Assembly (NCBI RefSeq): GCF_004117055.1
Contig: NZ_CP026363.1
Location: 4,946,501 to 5,010,500, forward strand
Direction of reading: 5' to 3'
DNA length: 64,000 nt
Source: Brevibacillus agri
GTDB lineage: Bacteria; Bacillota; Bacilli; Brevibacillales; Brevibacillaceae
This document shows, piece by piece, positions 34,599 through 42,396 of this stretch. The position numbers and the translations under genes are program-made. The notes under the pieces are model-generated. The model saw only the letters and a program-made list of their open reading frames with translations. It was not told the origin of the DNA and did not search any database. The first letter of the stretch is position 1, and each line of letters begins with the position of its first letter.

Positions 34599-36047
34599 TT
34601 ATTTTTTCATATAAGCCTGCATCAGCTTGGTTTTGGTCTCCCATATTTCCTCGCTCACATGCAGGCGATAGTGCTCGGGGTTGAGCATCCGCAAATACTC
34701 CGGCCAGAACTGCTTGAGCTGCTCGCGGTGGTAGCTGCGAATCTCCTCCAGCTTCGGCAACTGATACACCAGCTCGCCATCGACAAACACCGGGATCAGC
34801 AACGCTTCTGCCTTGTAGCGGGTCACCTGCTTGTTCAAATACGGGTGGATCGGGTTGAACAGGTTGACCGGAGCGCCTTCGGCAATGGTCGTTTCCTCCG
34901 GGAAGCACAAGTAGTCGGCAATCGCTTTGCCCGTATCGGGATCGATCAGTCGGTACATGTCCTTGATGCCGGGAGTCGTCACTTTTTCCGGATTGGACGA
35001 AATCTTGATCGTCGGCTGGTACACCCCGTTCGCGTCCTGGCGCGCTACGAGTTTGTACACGCCGCCGAGCGTCGGCTGATCCGCAGCCGTAATGAGCTGT
35101 GTCCCCACTCCCCAGCTATCGACCTTCGCGCCCTGGACTTTCAGATTCATAATCGTGTGCTCATCGAGGTCGTTGGAGGCGACGATTTTCACGTCGGTAA
35201 GCCCCGCTTTGTCCAGCATCTCGCGCGTCTTCGTCGACAAATAGGCGAGGTCGCCGCTGTCGAGCCGCACAGCCGTCAGCTTTTTGCCTTCCTGCTCCAG
35301 CTTTTTCCCTACGGAGATCGCATGGGGGACACCGCTTTTCAGCGTGTCGTACGTGTCCACGAGCAGGGTCACCTGGTTTGGCAAGGCATCAGCAAAGCGC
35401 TGGAATGCTTCTTCCTCGTCCTCGAAGCTCTGCACCCACGAGTGCGCGTGCGTTCCTTTTGTCGGGATGCCGAACATTTTTCCCGCGAGCATGTTGGATG
35501 TGGCGTCAAAGCCGGCCAAATACGCCGCTCTCGTTCCCCACAAGGCTGCGTCTGCTTCCTGCGCCCGTCTCGTGCCGAACTCCATCAGGACGTCGTCGCC
35601 CGCCACGTTTTTGATCCGGGAAGCTTTGGTCGCAATCAACGTCTGGTAGTTCATGTAGTTCAACAGGGCGGTTTCCACGAGCTGCGCCTCCATGACGCGG
35701 CCTTCCACGCGGATCAGCGGCTCGTTCGGGAACACCATCGTGCCTTCCTTGACGGAGTAGAGCGAGCCTTGGAAGCGCAGGTTGCGCAGCTCCTCCAAAA
35801 AGCCCGGATCGTAATTCTCCTCCTGCTCCCGCAAATATTGCAGGTCGCTTTCTTCAAAACGCAAATTTTTAATATAATGAACAATTCGCTCCAACCCGGC
35901 AGAAACAGCGTAGCCGTTGCCAAAAGGCAGCTTGCGGAAATACGCTTCGAACACTACTCGCTGGTTGTGCGTCCCGTTTACCCAATGCGCGTACATCATG
36001 TTGATCTGATATTTATCTGTGTGCAATGCCACACCAAATGATTGCAT
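34599..36047 (-). CDS. pncB: Nicotinate phosphoribosyltransferase
   Basis: First step of NAD salvage from nicotinate. 482 residues beginning MQSFGVALHTDKYQINMMY, the family start. Recognisable blocks: EFGTRRAQEADAALWGTRAA (PRPP/ nicotinate site region), GTHAHSWVQSF with the phosphorylated-His loop, and VASNDLDEHTI. The ATG at 36045-36047 lies 10 nt after AGGAGG; a longer open frame upstream has no enzyme character. Divergent from the MOSC gene over about 140 bp. Confidence 0.94.
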   Translation of the reverse strand: MQSFGVALHTDKYQINMMYAHWVNGTHNQRVVFEAYFRKLPFGNGYAVSAGLERIVHYIKNLRFEESDLQYLREQEENYDPGFLEELRNLRFQGSLYSVKEGTMVFPNEPLIRVEGRVMEAQLVETALLNYMNYQTLIATKASRIKNVAGDDVLMEFGTRRAQEADAALWGTRAAYLAGFDATSNMLAGKMFGIPTKGTHAHSWVQSFEDEEEAFQRFADALPNQVTLLVDTYDTLKSGVPHAISVGKKLEQEGKKLTAVRLDSGDLAYLSTKTREMLDKAGLTDVKIVASNDLDEHTIMNLKVQGAKVDSWGVGTQLITAADQPTLGGVYKLVARQDANGVYQPTIKISSNPEKVTTPGIKDMYRLIDPDTGKAIADYLCFPEETTIAEGAPVNLFNPIHPYLNKQVTRYKAEALLIPVFVDGELVYQLPKLEEIRSYHREQLKQFWPEYLRMLNPEHYRLHVSEEIWETKTKLMQAYMKK

Positions 36048-36189
36048 ATCGCATAAGCCTCCTGTGGATTCCTTTCCAACATCATACCAGAAGCTGTCGC
36101 CCGTGCCCATCTGCGGTGGAGCTTGGGAAGAAATATGTGATAGTATGGAATATAAAAAACCAAACGCGCGCCCAGGAGTGGAAGAAAAC

Positions 36190-36861
36190 ATGTCCGACCC
36201 AAAAATCGTTTCTTTATGTAAAGGATTGCCCAAAAACATCAGTTACAACGGCAAAGACTTCCTCTCCGGCATTTGGAAGGAAGAGGCTGACGAGCTTGTC
36301 GTCCGCTCCGCCAAAATCGACGATGACGACGTAGCGAATCACGCCTATCACGGCGGACCGGATCGCGTCGTCTGCGCGTATCCTTCCGAGCATTACACCC
36401 ATTGGGAAAAGCGATTTGGCCAGCCCTTGACGCCATCCGCTTTTGGCGAGAATCTGACGCTTTCGGGCATGACGGAAGAGCAAGTATGCGTCGGAGATGT
36501 GTACCAAATCGGGGAGACGATTCTTCAAGTGTCCCAGGGCAGATTTCCCTGTGCGACGATCAACAAGCGAAACAACAACAACCTCCTGCTCAAAGCTGTC
36601 GTGGAAATGGGCTACACCGGCTACTTTTTCCGCGTCCTGCAGGAAGGCACGATCAGGCCAGACTCTGCGGTCACGCTGCTTGAGCCTCATCCCAAGCGCG
36701 TAACGGTCGCTTCCATCCACCATCTGTACTTCCACAACCAGTCTCTTACGGAGGAGACGATTGCGCACATGCTGGAAGTCGAGGAGCTGGCTTTGCCGTG
36801 GAGAAACAAGCTCTTGGAAAAACAGCAGCAACTAGCGAAAGGAACCACCCATGCGAATTAA
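36190..36861 (+). CDS. MOSC-domain protein (YiiM-like), 223 aa
   Basis: Molybdenum-cofactor sulfurase C-terminal-like domain, thought to bind a Moco sulfur or persulfide through a cysteine; here Cys in [11 protein letters not shown] at about residue 121. Other family blocks are [16 protein letters not shown] and [11 protein letters not shown]. YiiM of E. coli detoxifies N-hydroxylated bases. The start is the ATG after AGGAGTGGAAG; a longer frame upstream is not MOSC-like. Its 3' end overlaps rluF by 11 nt, so both are in one transcript. Confidence 0.88.
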   Translation: MSDPKIVSLCKGLPKNISYNGKDFLSGIWKEEADELVVRSAKIDDDDVANHAYHGGPDRVVCAYPSEHYTHWEKRFGQPLTPSAFGENLTLSGMTEEQVCVGDVYQIGETILQVSQGRFPCATINKRNNNNLLLKAVVEMGYTGYFFRVLQEGTIRPDSAVTLLEPHPKRVTVASIHHLYFHNQSLTEETIAHMLEVEELALPWRNKLLEKQQQLAKGTTHAN

Positions 36862-37540
36862 CAAGTTCATCAGCGAAACGGGCATTTGCTCGCGCCGCGA
36901 AGCAGACAAACTGGTCGAAGCCAAGCGCGTGACCATCAACGGCGCACCTGCCGCACTGGGGAGCACCGTCGCGCCCGGCGACGACGTGCGCATCGACGGC
37001 AAGCCGCTCGGCGAGAAGAAAAAAAGCGTCTACATTGCCCTGAACAAGCCTGTCGGCATCACTTGCACTACCGAGTTGCACGTCAAAGGCAACATCATCG
37101 ACTTCGTCAACCACCCGGAGCGGATTTTCCCCATCGGCAGGTTGGACAAGGACTCCCAGGGCCTCATCCTGCTGACCAACGACGGCGACATCGTGAACAA
37201 GATTTTGCGGGCGGAAAACAATCACGAAAAAGAGTACATCGTCACCGTCGACAAGCCCGTGACCGCCAACTTTTTGCACGGCATGGCAAACGGCGTGCGC
37301 ATACTCGGAACCGTGACCAAGCCTTGCAAAGTCACCAAAGTGAGCGACCGCGTCTTCAACATCGTCCTGACGCAAGGGCTGAACAGGCAAATCCGGCGGA
37401 TGTGCCAGGCGTTCGGCTACCAGGTGCGCCAGCTTCAACGCGTGCGCATCATGAACATCAGGCTGGGCAATTTGAAGCTGGGCCAATGGCGCAATTTGAC
37501 CAGCGAAGAGTTGCGGGAATTGAATAGAAGTCTTTCCTAG
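36851..37540 (+). CDS. rluF: 23S rRNA pseudouridine synthase, RluF type
   Basis: Modifies a uridine in the peptidyl-transferase region of 23S rRNA. 229 residues: N-terminal S4 RNA-binding domain [20 protein letters not shown] (1-45) and the catalytic RsuA/RluB/E/F domain with [17 protein letters not shown], the Asp being the nucleophile near residue 99. [18 protein letters not shown] is the C-terminal motif. Sequence (ISETG..CSRREAD) is closest to RluF. Overlaps the MOSC gene; terminator follows. Confidence 0.9.
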   Translation: MRINKFISETGICSRREADKLVEAKRVTINGAPAALGSTVAPGDDVRIDGKPLGEKKKSVYIALNKPVGITCTTELHVKGNIIDFVNHPERIFPIGRLDKDSQGLILLTNDGDIVNKILRAENNHEKEYIVTVDKPVTANFLHGMANGVRILGTVTKPCKVTKVSDRVFNIVLTQGLNRQIRRMCQAFGYQVRQLQRVRIMNIRLGNLKLGQWRNLTSEELRELNRSLS

Positions 37541-37570
37541 ACGCAGCGCGATATCGCGGCGCGAAACACG

Positions 37571-37606
37571 AAAAACAGACTCCCTTTGAGCGGAGCCTGT
37601 TTTTTT
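37571..37606 (+). terminator. Terminator after rluF
   Basis: AAAACAG.CTCC pairs with GGAG.CTGTTTTTTT, one mismatch inside. Confidence 0.85.
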
Positions 37607-37648
37607 ATAGCCAAAAGCTGCCCCACAGCGACACAAACGGAGCACGTA

Positions 37649-39082
37649 CTATGCGTCTGCGGCTCCCATCAAAACCCGAACCTGCCCCACAAACTTCCTG
37701 ATCCCCTCCCGAAGCTGCTGCTCATTCAAATACGAATAGCTGAGTCGAATCCACGTGGCAAACTCTCGTTGCGGATCGCAAATCGTACCGGGCACAAACG
37801 TAATCGATTGCTCCACGCACGTGCCCAGCAGCTTTTCCATCGGGGTCGAGTCCGGCAGCTTGATCCACAGGTTGAATCCGCCAGTCGGGCGGCTCCATTC
37901 CCAGTCCGTCGCAGCCAGTTCCTCCTCCATGATGTCCCGGCGAATGGCGAGCGCCGTGCGCAGCTTTTGCAAATGCTGCTGCATCCGTTCGGAAAAGAAA
38001 TAGTGCAAAAAGATTTTTTGGTTCAATAACGGCGTTCCGCTGTCGGACAATGCCTTCGCGCTGAGCAGGTACGCCATGAGCGAAGGGCGGCAGGCGATCG
38101 TTCCGATGCCGAGGCCGGGAGCCACGTATTTGCTGAAGCTGCGCAAGTAGATGACGTACCCGGACGTGTCATAGGCAAAAAACGGCAAGGGCGGCTCTTG
38201 GGCAAAGTACAGATCGCGGCACGGATCGTCCTCAATCAGCAGGCACTGGTATTTTTCCGCCAGCTCCACCAGCCGCTTGCGCTGTTCGCGCGGAACCGTG
38301 AAGCCCGTCGGATTGTGAAACGTCGGGTTGAGGTAAAACAGCCGCGGCTTGTGCGTCTGCATGAGCCGCTCCACCTGCTCCAGATCATAGCCGTGCTGCC
38401 GAATCTCGACCGGGACAATTTTCGCGCCTTGTCTGAGAAAAACATCAATAGCCGGGCTGTAGGTGGGCCGCTCCAGCAAGACCACGTCTCGCGGCTTGAC
38501 GAGAACGCGGGCAACCAGGTCGATCGCTTCCTGCGAGCCGGACGTGACCATCAGCTCGTCAGGGGTCAAATAAAAGCGAAACCGCTCCGTATAGTAGCGA
38601 CACAAAGCCTCGCGCAGCTCCTGATCTCCCTGCGTGGTCGAGTACGTGCCCAGCACTTTCGGATACAGGTCAAACACTCTCTTCACGTATTCCGAAAAAT
38701 ACAGATTCGGCAACAGGTTCGGGTCGATCAGCGCCTTGGAAAACTGGTAGGTCGCCTGCACCTGGTGAATTTCCGACAGGTGGCTTTTTTGCACGTAAGC
38801 AGACACAATCGGGTCGTTCCATGAGCTTTCCGGCAATAGCCCGCTCGGCTGAACGAAATAGCCCGATTTATCCTTGACGTACACGTATCCGTTTTGCTTG
38901 AGCAGTTGGTACGCCTTGAACACGGTCAGGCGATGCACATTCAGCTCCAGCGCCAGCGCCCGGACGGACGGGAGCTTGTCATGCGTTTTCCAGTCCCCGC
39001 GCCTGATGCCTTCCAGCAAATAGTCGTAGACCTGCTCAAACAGCTTATCGGCATGAACGCCGGACAACCCTTGTCTTTTCAT
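37649..39082 (-). CDS. MocR-type regulator (GntR winged helix fused to aminotransferase)
   Basis: 477 residues. An N-terminal GntR domain (about 10-75, LPSVRALALELNVHRLTVFKAY) is fused to a PLP fold-type I domain (about 110-470). The PLP lysine is in YLRSFSKYVAPGLGIG. Such regulators sense PLP or amino acid-PLP adducts and usually act on a divergent gene. Here a DMT exporter is divergent across 111 bp that contains two direct repeats, as in B. subtilis YdfD/YdfC. A role as activator of that exporter is inferred. Confidence 0.9.
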   Translation of the reverse strand: MKRQGLSGVHADKLFEQVYDYLLEGIRRGDWKTHDKLPSVRALALELNVHRLTVFKAYQLLKQNGYVYVKDKSGYFVQPSGLLPESSWNDPIVSAYVQKSHLSEIHQVQATYQFSKALIDPNLLPNLYFSEYVKRVFDLYPKVLGTYSTTQGDQELREALCRYYTERFRFYLTPDELMVTSGSQEAIDLVARVLVKPRDVVLLERPTYSPAIDVFLRQGAKIVPVEIRQHGYDLEQVERLMQTHKPRLFYLNPTFHNPTGFTVPREQRKRLVELAEKYQCLLIEDDPCRDLYFAQEPPLPFFAYDTSGYVIYLRSFSKYVAPGLGIGTIACRPSLMAYLLSAKALSDSGTPLLNQKIFLHYFFSERMQQHLQKLRTALAIRRDIMEEELAATDWEWSRPTGGFNLWIKLPDSTPMEKLLGTCVEQSITFVPGTICDPQREFATWIRLSYSYLNEQQLREGIRKFVGQVRVLMGAADA

Positions 39083-39126
39083 GCTGGCCCTCCCCTTCCT
39101 CTTCCATCGTAGCTGACAGCCTCTGT

Positions 39127-39156
39127 ATCTGTTCTATTCGCGTTCATCTGTTCTGT
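39127..39156. promoter_or_regulatory. Candidate MocR operator: direct repeats
   Basis: ATCTGTTCTAT (39127-39137) and ATCTGTTCTGT (39146-39156), 19 bp apart, in the divergent MocR/DMT region. The second copy overlaps the place where a -35 would lie for TGTAAGAT at 39165-39172, a poor promoter that could need an activator. Confidence 0.6.
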
Positions 39157-39193
39157 TCCTCTCCCTGTAAGATGGGGAAAAGGAGGAATCACC

Positions 39194-40123
39194 ATGGTAT
39201 TTGCCAATTATATCGCGATGTGCCTGATCTTCGGGACGACATTTTTAGCCATTAAAGTCGGGATCGACGCGGGAGCGCCGCCCTTTTTCTCGGCGGGGAT
39301 TCGCTTTTTTCTTGCTGGCCTGATCTTGTTTGCGGTCATGGCCTGGAAAAAGCAAGCGCCCCTCTCCATCCTGCTCCGCAAAGAGATGGTTTTCACTGGC
39401 ATATGCCTGACGTTTGGCGTGTTTGCCACCTTGTATTGGGCAGAGCAGCATCTAAGCTCGGGCATCGCGGCGGTCCTGTCGGCTACCGCTCCGCTGATGG
39501 TCATGCTGCTGCAAACAGGGCTGTCGCGGCAAAAGCTGTCCGCAAGCTCCTGGGCAGGCTGCCTTATCGGATTTGGCGGGGTCATTCTGCTGCTTTTGCC
39601 TGGGCTGACCTTTTCGTTCAGCATGCTCTGGGTCGCTGGCTGTATTGCGGTCCTGTTCGGCCAAGTGTTTTATTCCGCGGGTGCCGTCTATTCCCGCCGC
39701 GTTTCCCAACAGTTCAAGGACGTGTCGCCGATCACGTTAAACGCTGCTCAGATGATGTACGGCGGCATCCTGCTGCTCATCGCCTCCGCTTTTACCGAGC
39801 AGGTGCACATGGAGTTTCTGCTGTCACCCCAGGCCGTCCTCTCGCTGCTTTACTTGATTTTCGTCGGCTCGATGATGGGGCACACCATCTTTTACTGGCT
39901 GGTGGCGAAAACGAATCCCGTCTTTCCTTCTACATGGCTGTATATTTCGCCGCTGATTGCGCTCGCGCTCGGGGTCGCTTTGTACCAGGAGCCGCTCTAC
40001 CTGTCTTCGCTCGCAGGCGGCATCGCGATTATCGCCGGAATCGTCATGATTAACTGGAAGACATTGCAGCAGTTGGTCGCGAAAAAAGCTCCGATCAGAC
40101 ATGCGGAAAGCCCGACAAAGTAG
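39194..40123 (+). CDS. EamA/DMT-family transporter divergent from MocR
   Basis: Ten-segment exporter, 309 residues, begins MVFANYIAMCLIFGTTFLAIK, with two EamA repeats (second begins near LWVAGCIAVLFGQVFYSAG). AAAAGGAGG precedes the ATG. The tail after the last membrane segment is short and basic. Divergent MocR genes generally control such transporters, with amino acids, GABA or B6 vitamers as likely cargo; the actual substrate is unknown. The stop codon lies inside its terminator stem. Confidence 0.88.
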   Translation: MVFANYIAMCLIFGTTFLAIKVGIDAGAPPFFSAGIRFFLAGLILFAVMAWKKQAPLSILLRKEMVFTGICLTFGVFATLYWAEQHLSSGIAAVLSATAPLMVMLLQTGLSRQKLSASSWAGCLIGFGGVILLLLPGLTFSFSMLWVAGCIAVLFGQVFYSAGAVYSRRVSQQFKDVSPITLNAAQMMYGGILLLIASAFTEQVHMEFLLSPQAVLSLLYLIFVGSMMGHTIFYWLVAKTNPVFPSTWLYISPLIALALGVALYQEPLYLSSLAGGIAIIAGIVMINWKTLQQLVAKKAPIRHAESPTK

Positions 40124-40148
40124 CCTTGCGCTCTTTGTTGGGCTTTTT
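40107..40148 (+). terminator. Terminator after the DMT gene
   Basis: AAAGCCCGACAAAG (40107-40120) pairs with CTTTGTTGGGCTTT (40132-40145), one mismatch, then T's. Confidence 0.87.
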
Positions 40149-40194
40149 GCCATTCTCCTAAAACTGTGCATCCCGCGTGAATGCGTGCTGCTCG

Positions 40195-40602
40195 TTACTT
40201 CGCTTCGTTCAATTGTTTGGCGATCTTAATTAGTTCTTGCTTGGAAACAGTCTCTCCCTGCGCGCGAACGCTGTACTCCAGGTCGCTTCCGTTTTTCACC
40301 CAGACAATCCAGTAAAAATCGGGTTTGTTTTCCTTTTTATACGTCATGAGCACCGCTTCGTTGCTGCCGAGCAGCACTTTTTCCACACCGTCCGCATTGG
40401 ACCCAACCTTGGCGCCAACTTCTGCCATCCCCACTTCTACCGTGATTTTGCCTTGATCGGCTCCTTTATGTCCTGAAGCAGCAATTCTATTTCCGCTTTT
40501 TCCACCTTCCGGCCCTCCCTTCACTATGAATAACAATCGGCCACTCGTGTTTGTGACATGTATTTTCCAGCGCCCTGTAATGAGAAAACTTGGCTGCGCC
40601 AA
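40195..40602 (-). pseudogene. Remnant of a secreted or membrane-anchored protein
   Basis: The C-terminal part reads like protein: GVEKVLLGSNEAVLMTYKK, DFYWIVWVKNGSDLEY and VSKQELIKIAKQLNE, a pattern resembling the end of DUF4367-like extracellular domains. The first ~40 codons run into the dispersed repeat at 40584-40673 and are not protein-like, and no signal peptide or good start is present. GAAGGGAGG at about 40517 leads into a different frame that soon stops. I read it as a 5'-truncated gene. Real boundaries are uncertain. Confidence 0.5.
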
Positions 40603-40673
40603 GCCTTTGGCTCAGCCTTAGTTGCCCTTATACTGGAGAAGAATCTTATAAATCTTTATCTGTACAAAAAAAA
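40584..40673 (-). repeat. Terminator-linked palindromic repeat, copy B
   Basis: Minus-strand order: GTACAG, an AT-rich part with AAGATTCTT, GTATAAGGGCAAC, then the imperfect palindrome GGCTGAGCCAA.GGC.TTGGCGCAGCC and AGTTTT. Starts right at the T-tract of the terminator at 40666-40715. Clearly related to copies at 48044-48120 and 61209-61300. Confidence 0.8.
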
Positions 40674-40715
40674 GGGCCCCATCCGTCTCGTGCCTGCGGA
40701 TGGAACACCCTTTTT
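40666..40715. terminator. Terminator downstream of the DUF1904 gene
   Basis: Minus strand AAAAAGGG..CCATCCG pairs with CGGATGG..CCCTTTTTTTT; T runs on both sides. Confidence 0.8.
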
Positions 40716-40804
40716 ATGCGCATTCCTTTTCATGATGCGAAGCTTGATGCTGTCGAATCGTCTTTTCTTTTCCCGGGAAATCGACAGCGGTTGTCGTCTC
40801 TTTG

Positions 40805-41131
40805 TTAGAAATGCTCGCCGTTGGCATAATAGCTTTCTTTTTGATAGGCGACAAAAGCCATCTCTACTTCCGGTATGCCGAGCGAGAGGACGTGTTTGGT
40901 CACGATCTTGGCAAACTGGTCGCGTGTTTCCTGGCCTCGCTCAAACCAGCCGACCTCGATAAACGGAAACGACTCTACTACCTTTCCGCCAAAAACGCCT
41001 GTCGTCTGCAAGCATTCGATAGTGAAATTGTCTGTCCCGCACTGGCACAAAGCGGCAAGCTCCTCTGTCAGCGGCTCGCTGATGGTTGCCATTTGCTCGG
41101 CCTGTATGCCGCGAACGATGAGATGTGGCAT
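40805..41131 (-). CDS. DUF1904 (tautomerase-superfamily) protein, 108 aa
   Basis: Begins MPHLIVRGIQAEQM; the Pro after Met is the position of the catalytic Pro1 in the 4-oxalocrotonate tautomerase/MIF superfamily. The rest (FPFIEVGWFERGQETRDQFA, then a VEMAFVAYQKESYYANG ending) matches DUF1904. ATG after AGGAGG; a longer frame upstream is spurious. Its terminator lies about 90 bp downstream. Activity unknown. Confidence 0.82.
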   Translation of the reverse strand: MPHLIVRGIQAEQMATISEPLTEELAALCQCGTDNFTIECLQTTGVFGGKVVESFPFIEVGWFERGQETRDQFAKIVTKHVLSLGIPEVEMAFVAYQKESYYANGEHF

Positions 41132-41447
41132 GCTCGAACCTCCTGTTGGTGAAAAAGCTGTTTGTTCTATCATACCGCTCGGCAGGCGAAAAGAGTAGTC
41201 TGTCCCGATTGGTATCAAAGCGGTAACAAACCTGGCGAAAACGAAATCCGCAAACAATATTGCTATTGACATAGCTCGTAAACTATTGGCAAAGTAAGGA
41301 TAGTTCGTTTATAGAAGAACGCTTGTTGCCGTGAATGCATGCCAAGATCGCATGGGGACGATTCCGATCGACTCACGGGCTTTTCGAGCAATTACGCAAC
41401 GCACCAAAATAAAAACATACAGCACGCAATCGGAAAGGTGAGTACAT
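41132..41447 (+). promoter_or_regulatory. uppP upstream region with promoter and structured leader
   Basis: A sigma-A candidate TTGGCA (41286-41291), 18-bp spacer, TATAGA (41310-41315) would start RNA near 41322. The leader then folds as CCGTGA (41329-41334) / TCACGG (41373-41378) enclosing CATGC (41338-41342) / GCATG (41350-41354), followed by GCTTTTCG, like a weak attenuator. No known riboswitch class is recognised. The left part (41132-41280) shows nothing else. Confidence 0.5.
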
Positions 41448-42278
41448 ATGGATTTGTGGAACATTTTCGTGGCCTTCGTGCTCGGTCTTGTAGAAGGTCT
41501 GACTGAATTTGCGCCCGTCTCTTCGACCGGGCACATGATTATCGTCGACGATACTTTGCTGCATTCAAAAGAGCTGTTTTCTTCTGAAGTAGCCAACACG
41601 TTCAAGGTCGTCATTCAGCTCGGCTCGATCCTCGCTGCCGTGATCGTGTTCAAAGACCGTTTTTTGAGTTTGCTGGGCTTGAAAAAAATGTCGCCGGACG
41701 GCAACGGCCCCGGCCACAAGCTGCGCCTCTCGCAAGTGATCGTCGGGCTTTTGCCTGCCGCTGTGCTCGGCTTGATTTTTGAAGACTACATTGACGAGTA
41801 CCTGTTCTCCATCCATACGGTGCTGATCGGGCTTGTCGCCGGGGCGCTCCTGATGATCGCCGCCGACTGGTTCCGACCGGGCCGCCCGAAGGTCACAACC
41901 GTTGACCAGATGACGTACAAGCAGGCACTTTTGATCGGGCTGTTTCAATGCATCGCCTTGTGGCCTGGGTTTTCCCGCTCCGGTTCGACGATTTCCGGCG
42001 GCGTGCTGCTGGGACTCAGCCACCGAGCGGCATCGGACTTTACGTTTATCATGGCGGTTCCCGTCATGGCGGGCGCCAGCTTTTTGTCGCTGTTGAAGCA
42101 TTGGCAGTACATCACCGCCGATTCCTTGCCGTTTTTCATCGTCGGCTTTATCAGCGCCTTTTTGTTTGCCTTGCTGGCAATCCGCTTCTTCCTGAAGCTG
42201 ATTAACCGGATCAAACTCGTTCCGTTTGCCCTGTACCGCATCGCGCTTGCTGCTGTCATCTACTTCTTCATTTTGTAG
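41448..42278 (+). CDS. uppP: Undecaprenyl-diphosphate phosphatase
   Basis: Membrane enzyme that recycles the peptidoglycan lipid carrier and confers bacitracin resistance. 276 residues, about eight membrane segments. Signature 1 is EGLTEFAPVSSTGHMIIVD (Glu and His catalytic, around 17-35; Ala replaces the usual Leu after EF), signature 2 is PGFSRSGSTISGG near 170-182 with the conserved Arg. ATG after GGAAAGGTG. A strong terminator separates it from the convergent bmrD-like gene. Confidence 0.95.
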   Translation: MDLWNIFVAFVLGLVEGLTEFAPVSSTGHMIIVDDTLLHSKELFSSEVANTFKVVIQLGSILAAVIVFKDRFLSLLGLKKMSPDGNGPGHKLRLSQVIVGLLPAAVLGLIFEDYIDEYLFSIHTVLIGLVAGALLMIAADWFRPGRPKVTTVDQMTYKQALLIGLFQCIALWPGFSRSGSTISGGVLLGLSHRAASDFTFIMAVPVMAGASFLSLLKHWQYITADSLPFFIVGFISAFLFALLAIRFFLKLINRIKLVPFALYRIALAAVIYFFIL

Positions 42279-42308
42279 CAGCGACTTGCAACAGGCACGA
42301 TCTTAACC

Positions 42309-42391
42309 AAAAAAGCTGCCTTTGCCGTTGAAGCGCCCCCTCATGCTAGACACAAGCGGGGGACGCATTTTAGGCAAGGCAGCTTTTTTTC
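42309..42391. terminator. Long bidirectional terminator, uppP/bmrD
   Basis: AAAAGCTGCCTTTGCC pairs with GGCAAGGCAGCTTTTTTT with an inner CCCCC/GGGGG stem; A and T runs on both outer sides. Confidence 0.92.
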
Positions 42392-42396
42392 TTTGC

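Noticed and set aside
34464..36041. 525-codon open frame antisense to pncB
   Set aside because: It starts in the AT-rich gap and shows no motif; pncB motifs are complete on the other strand.
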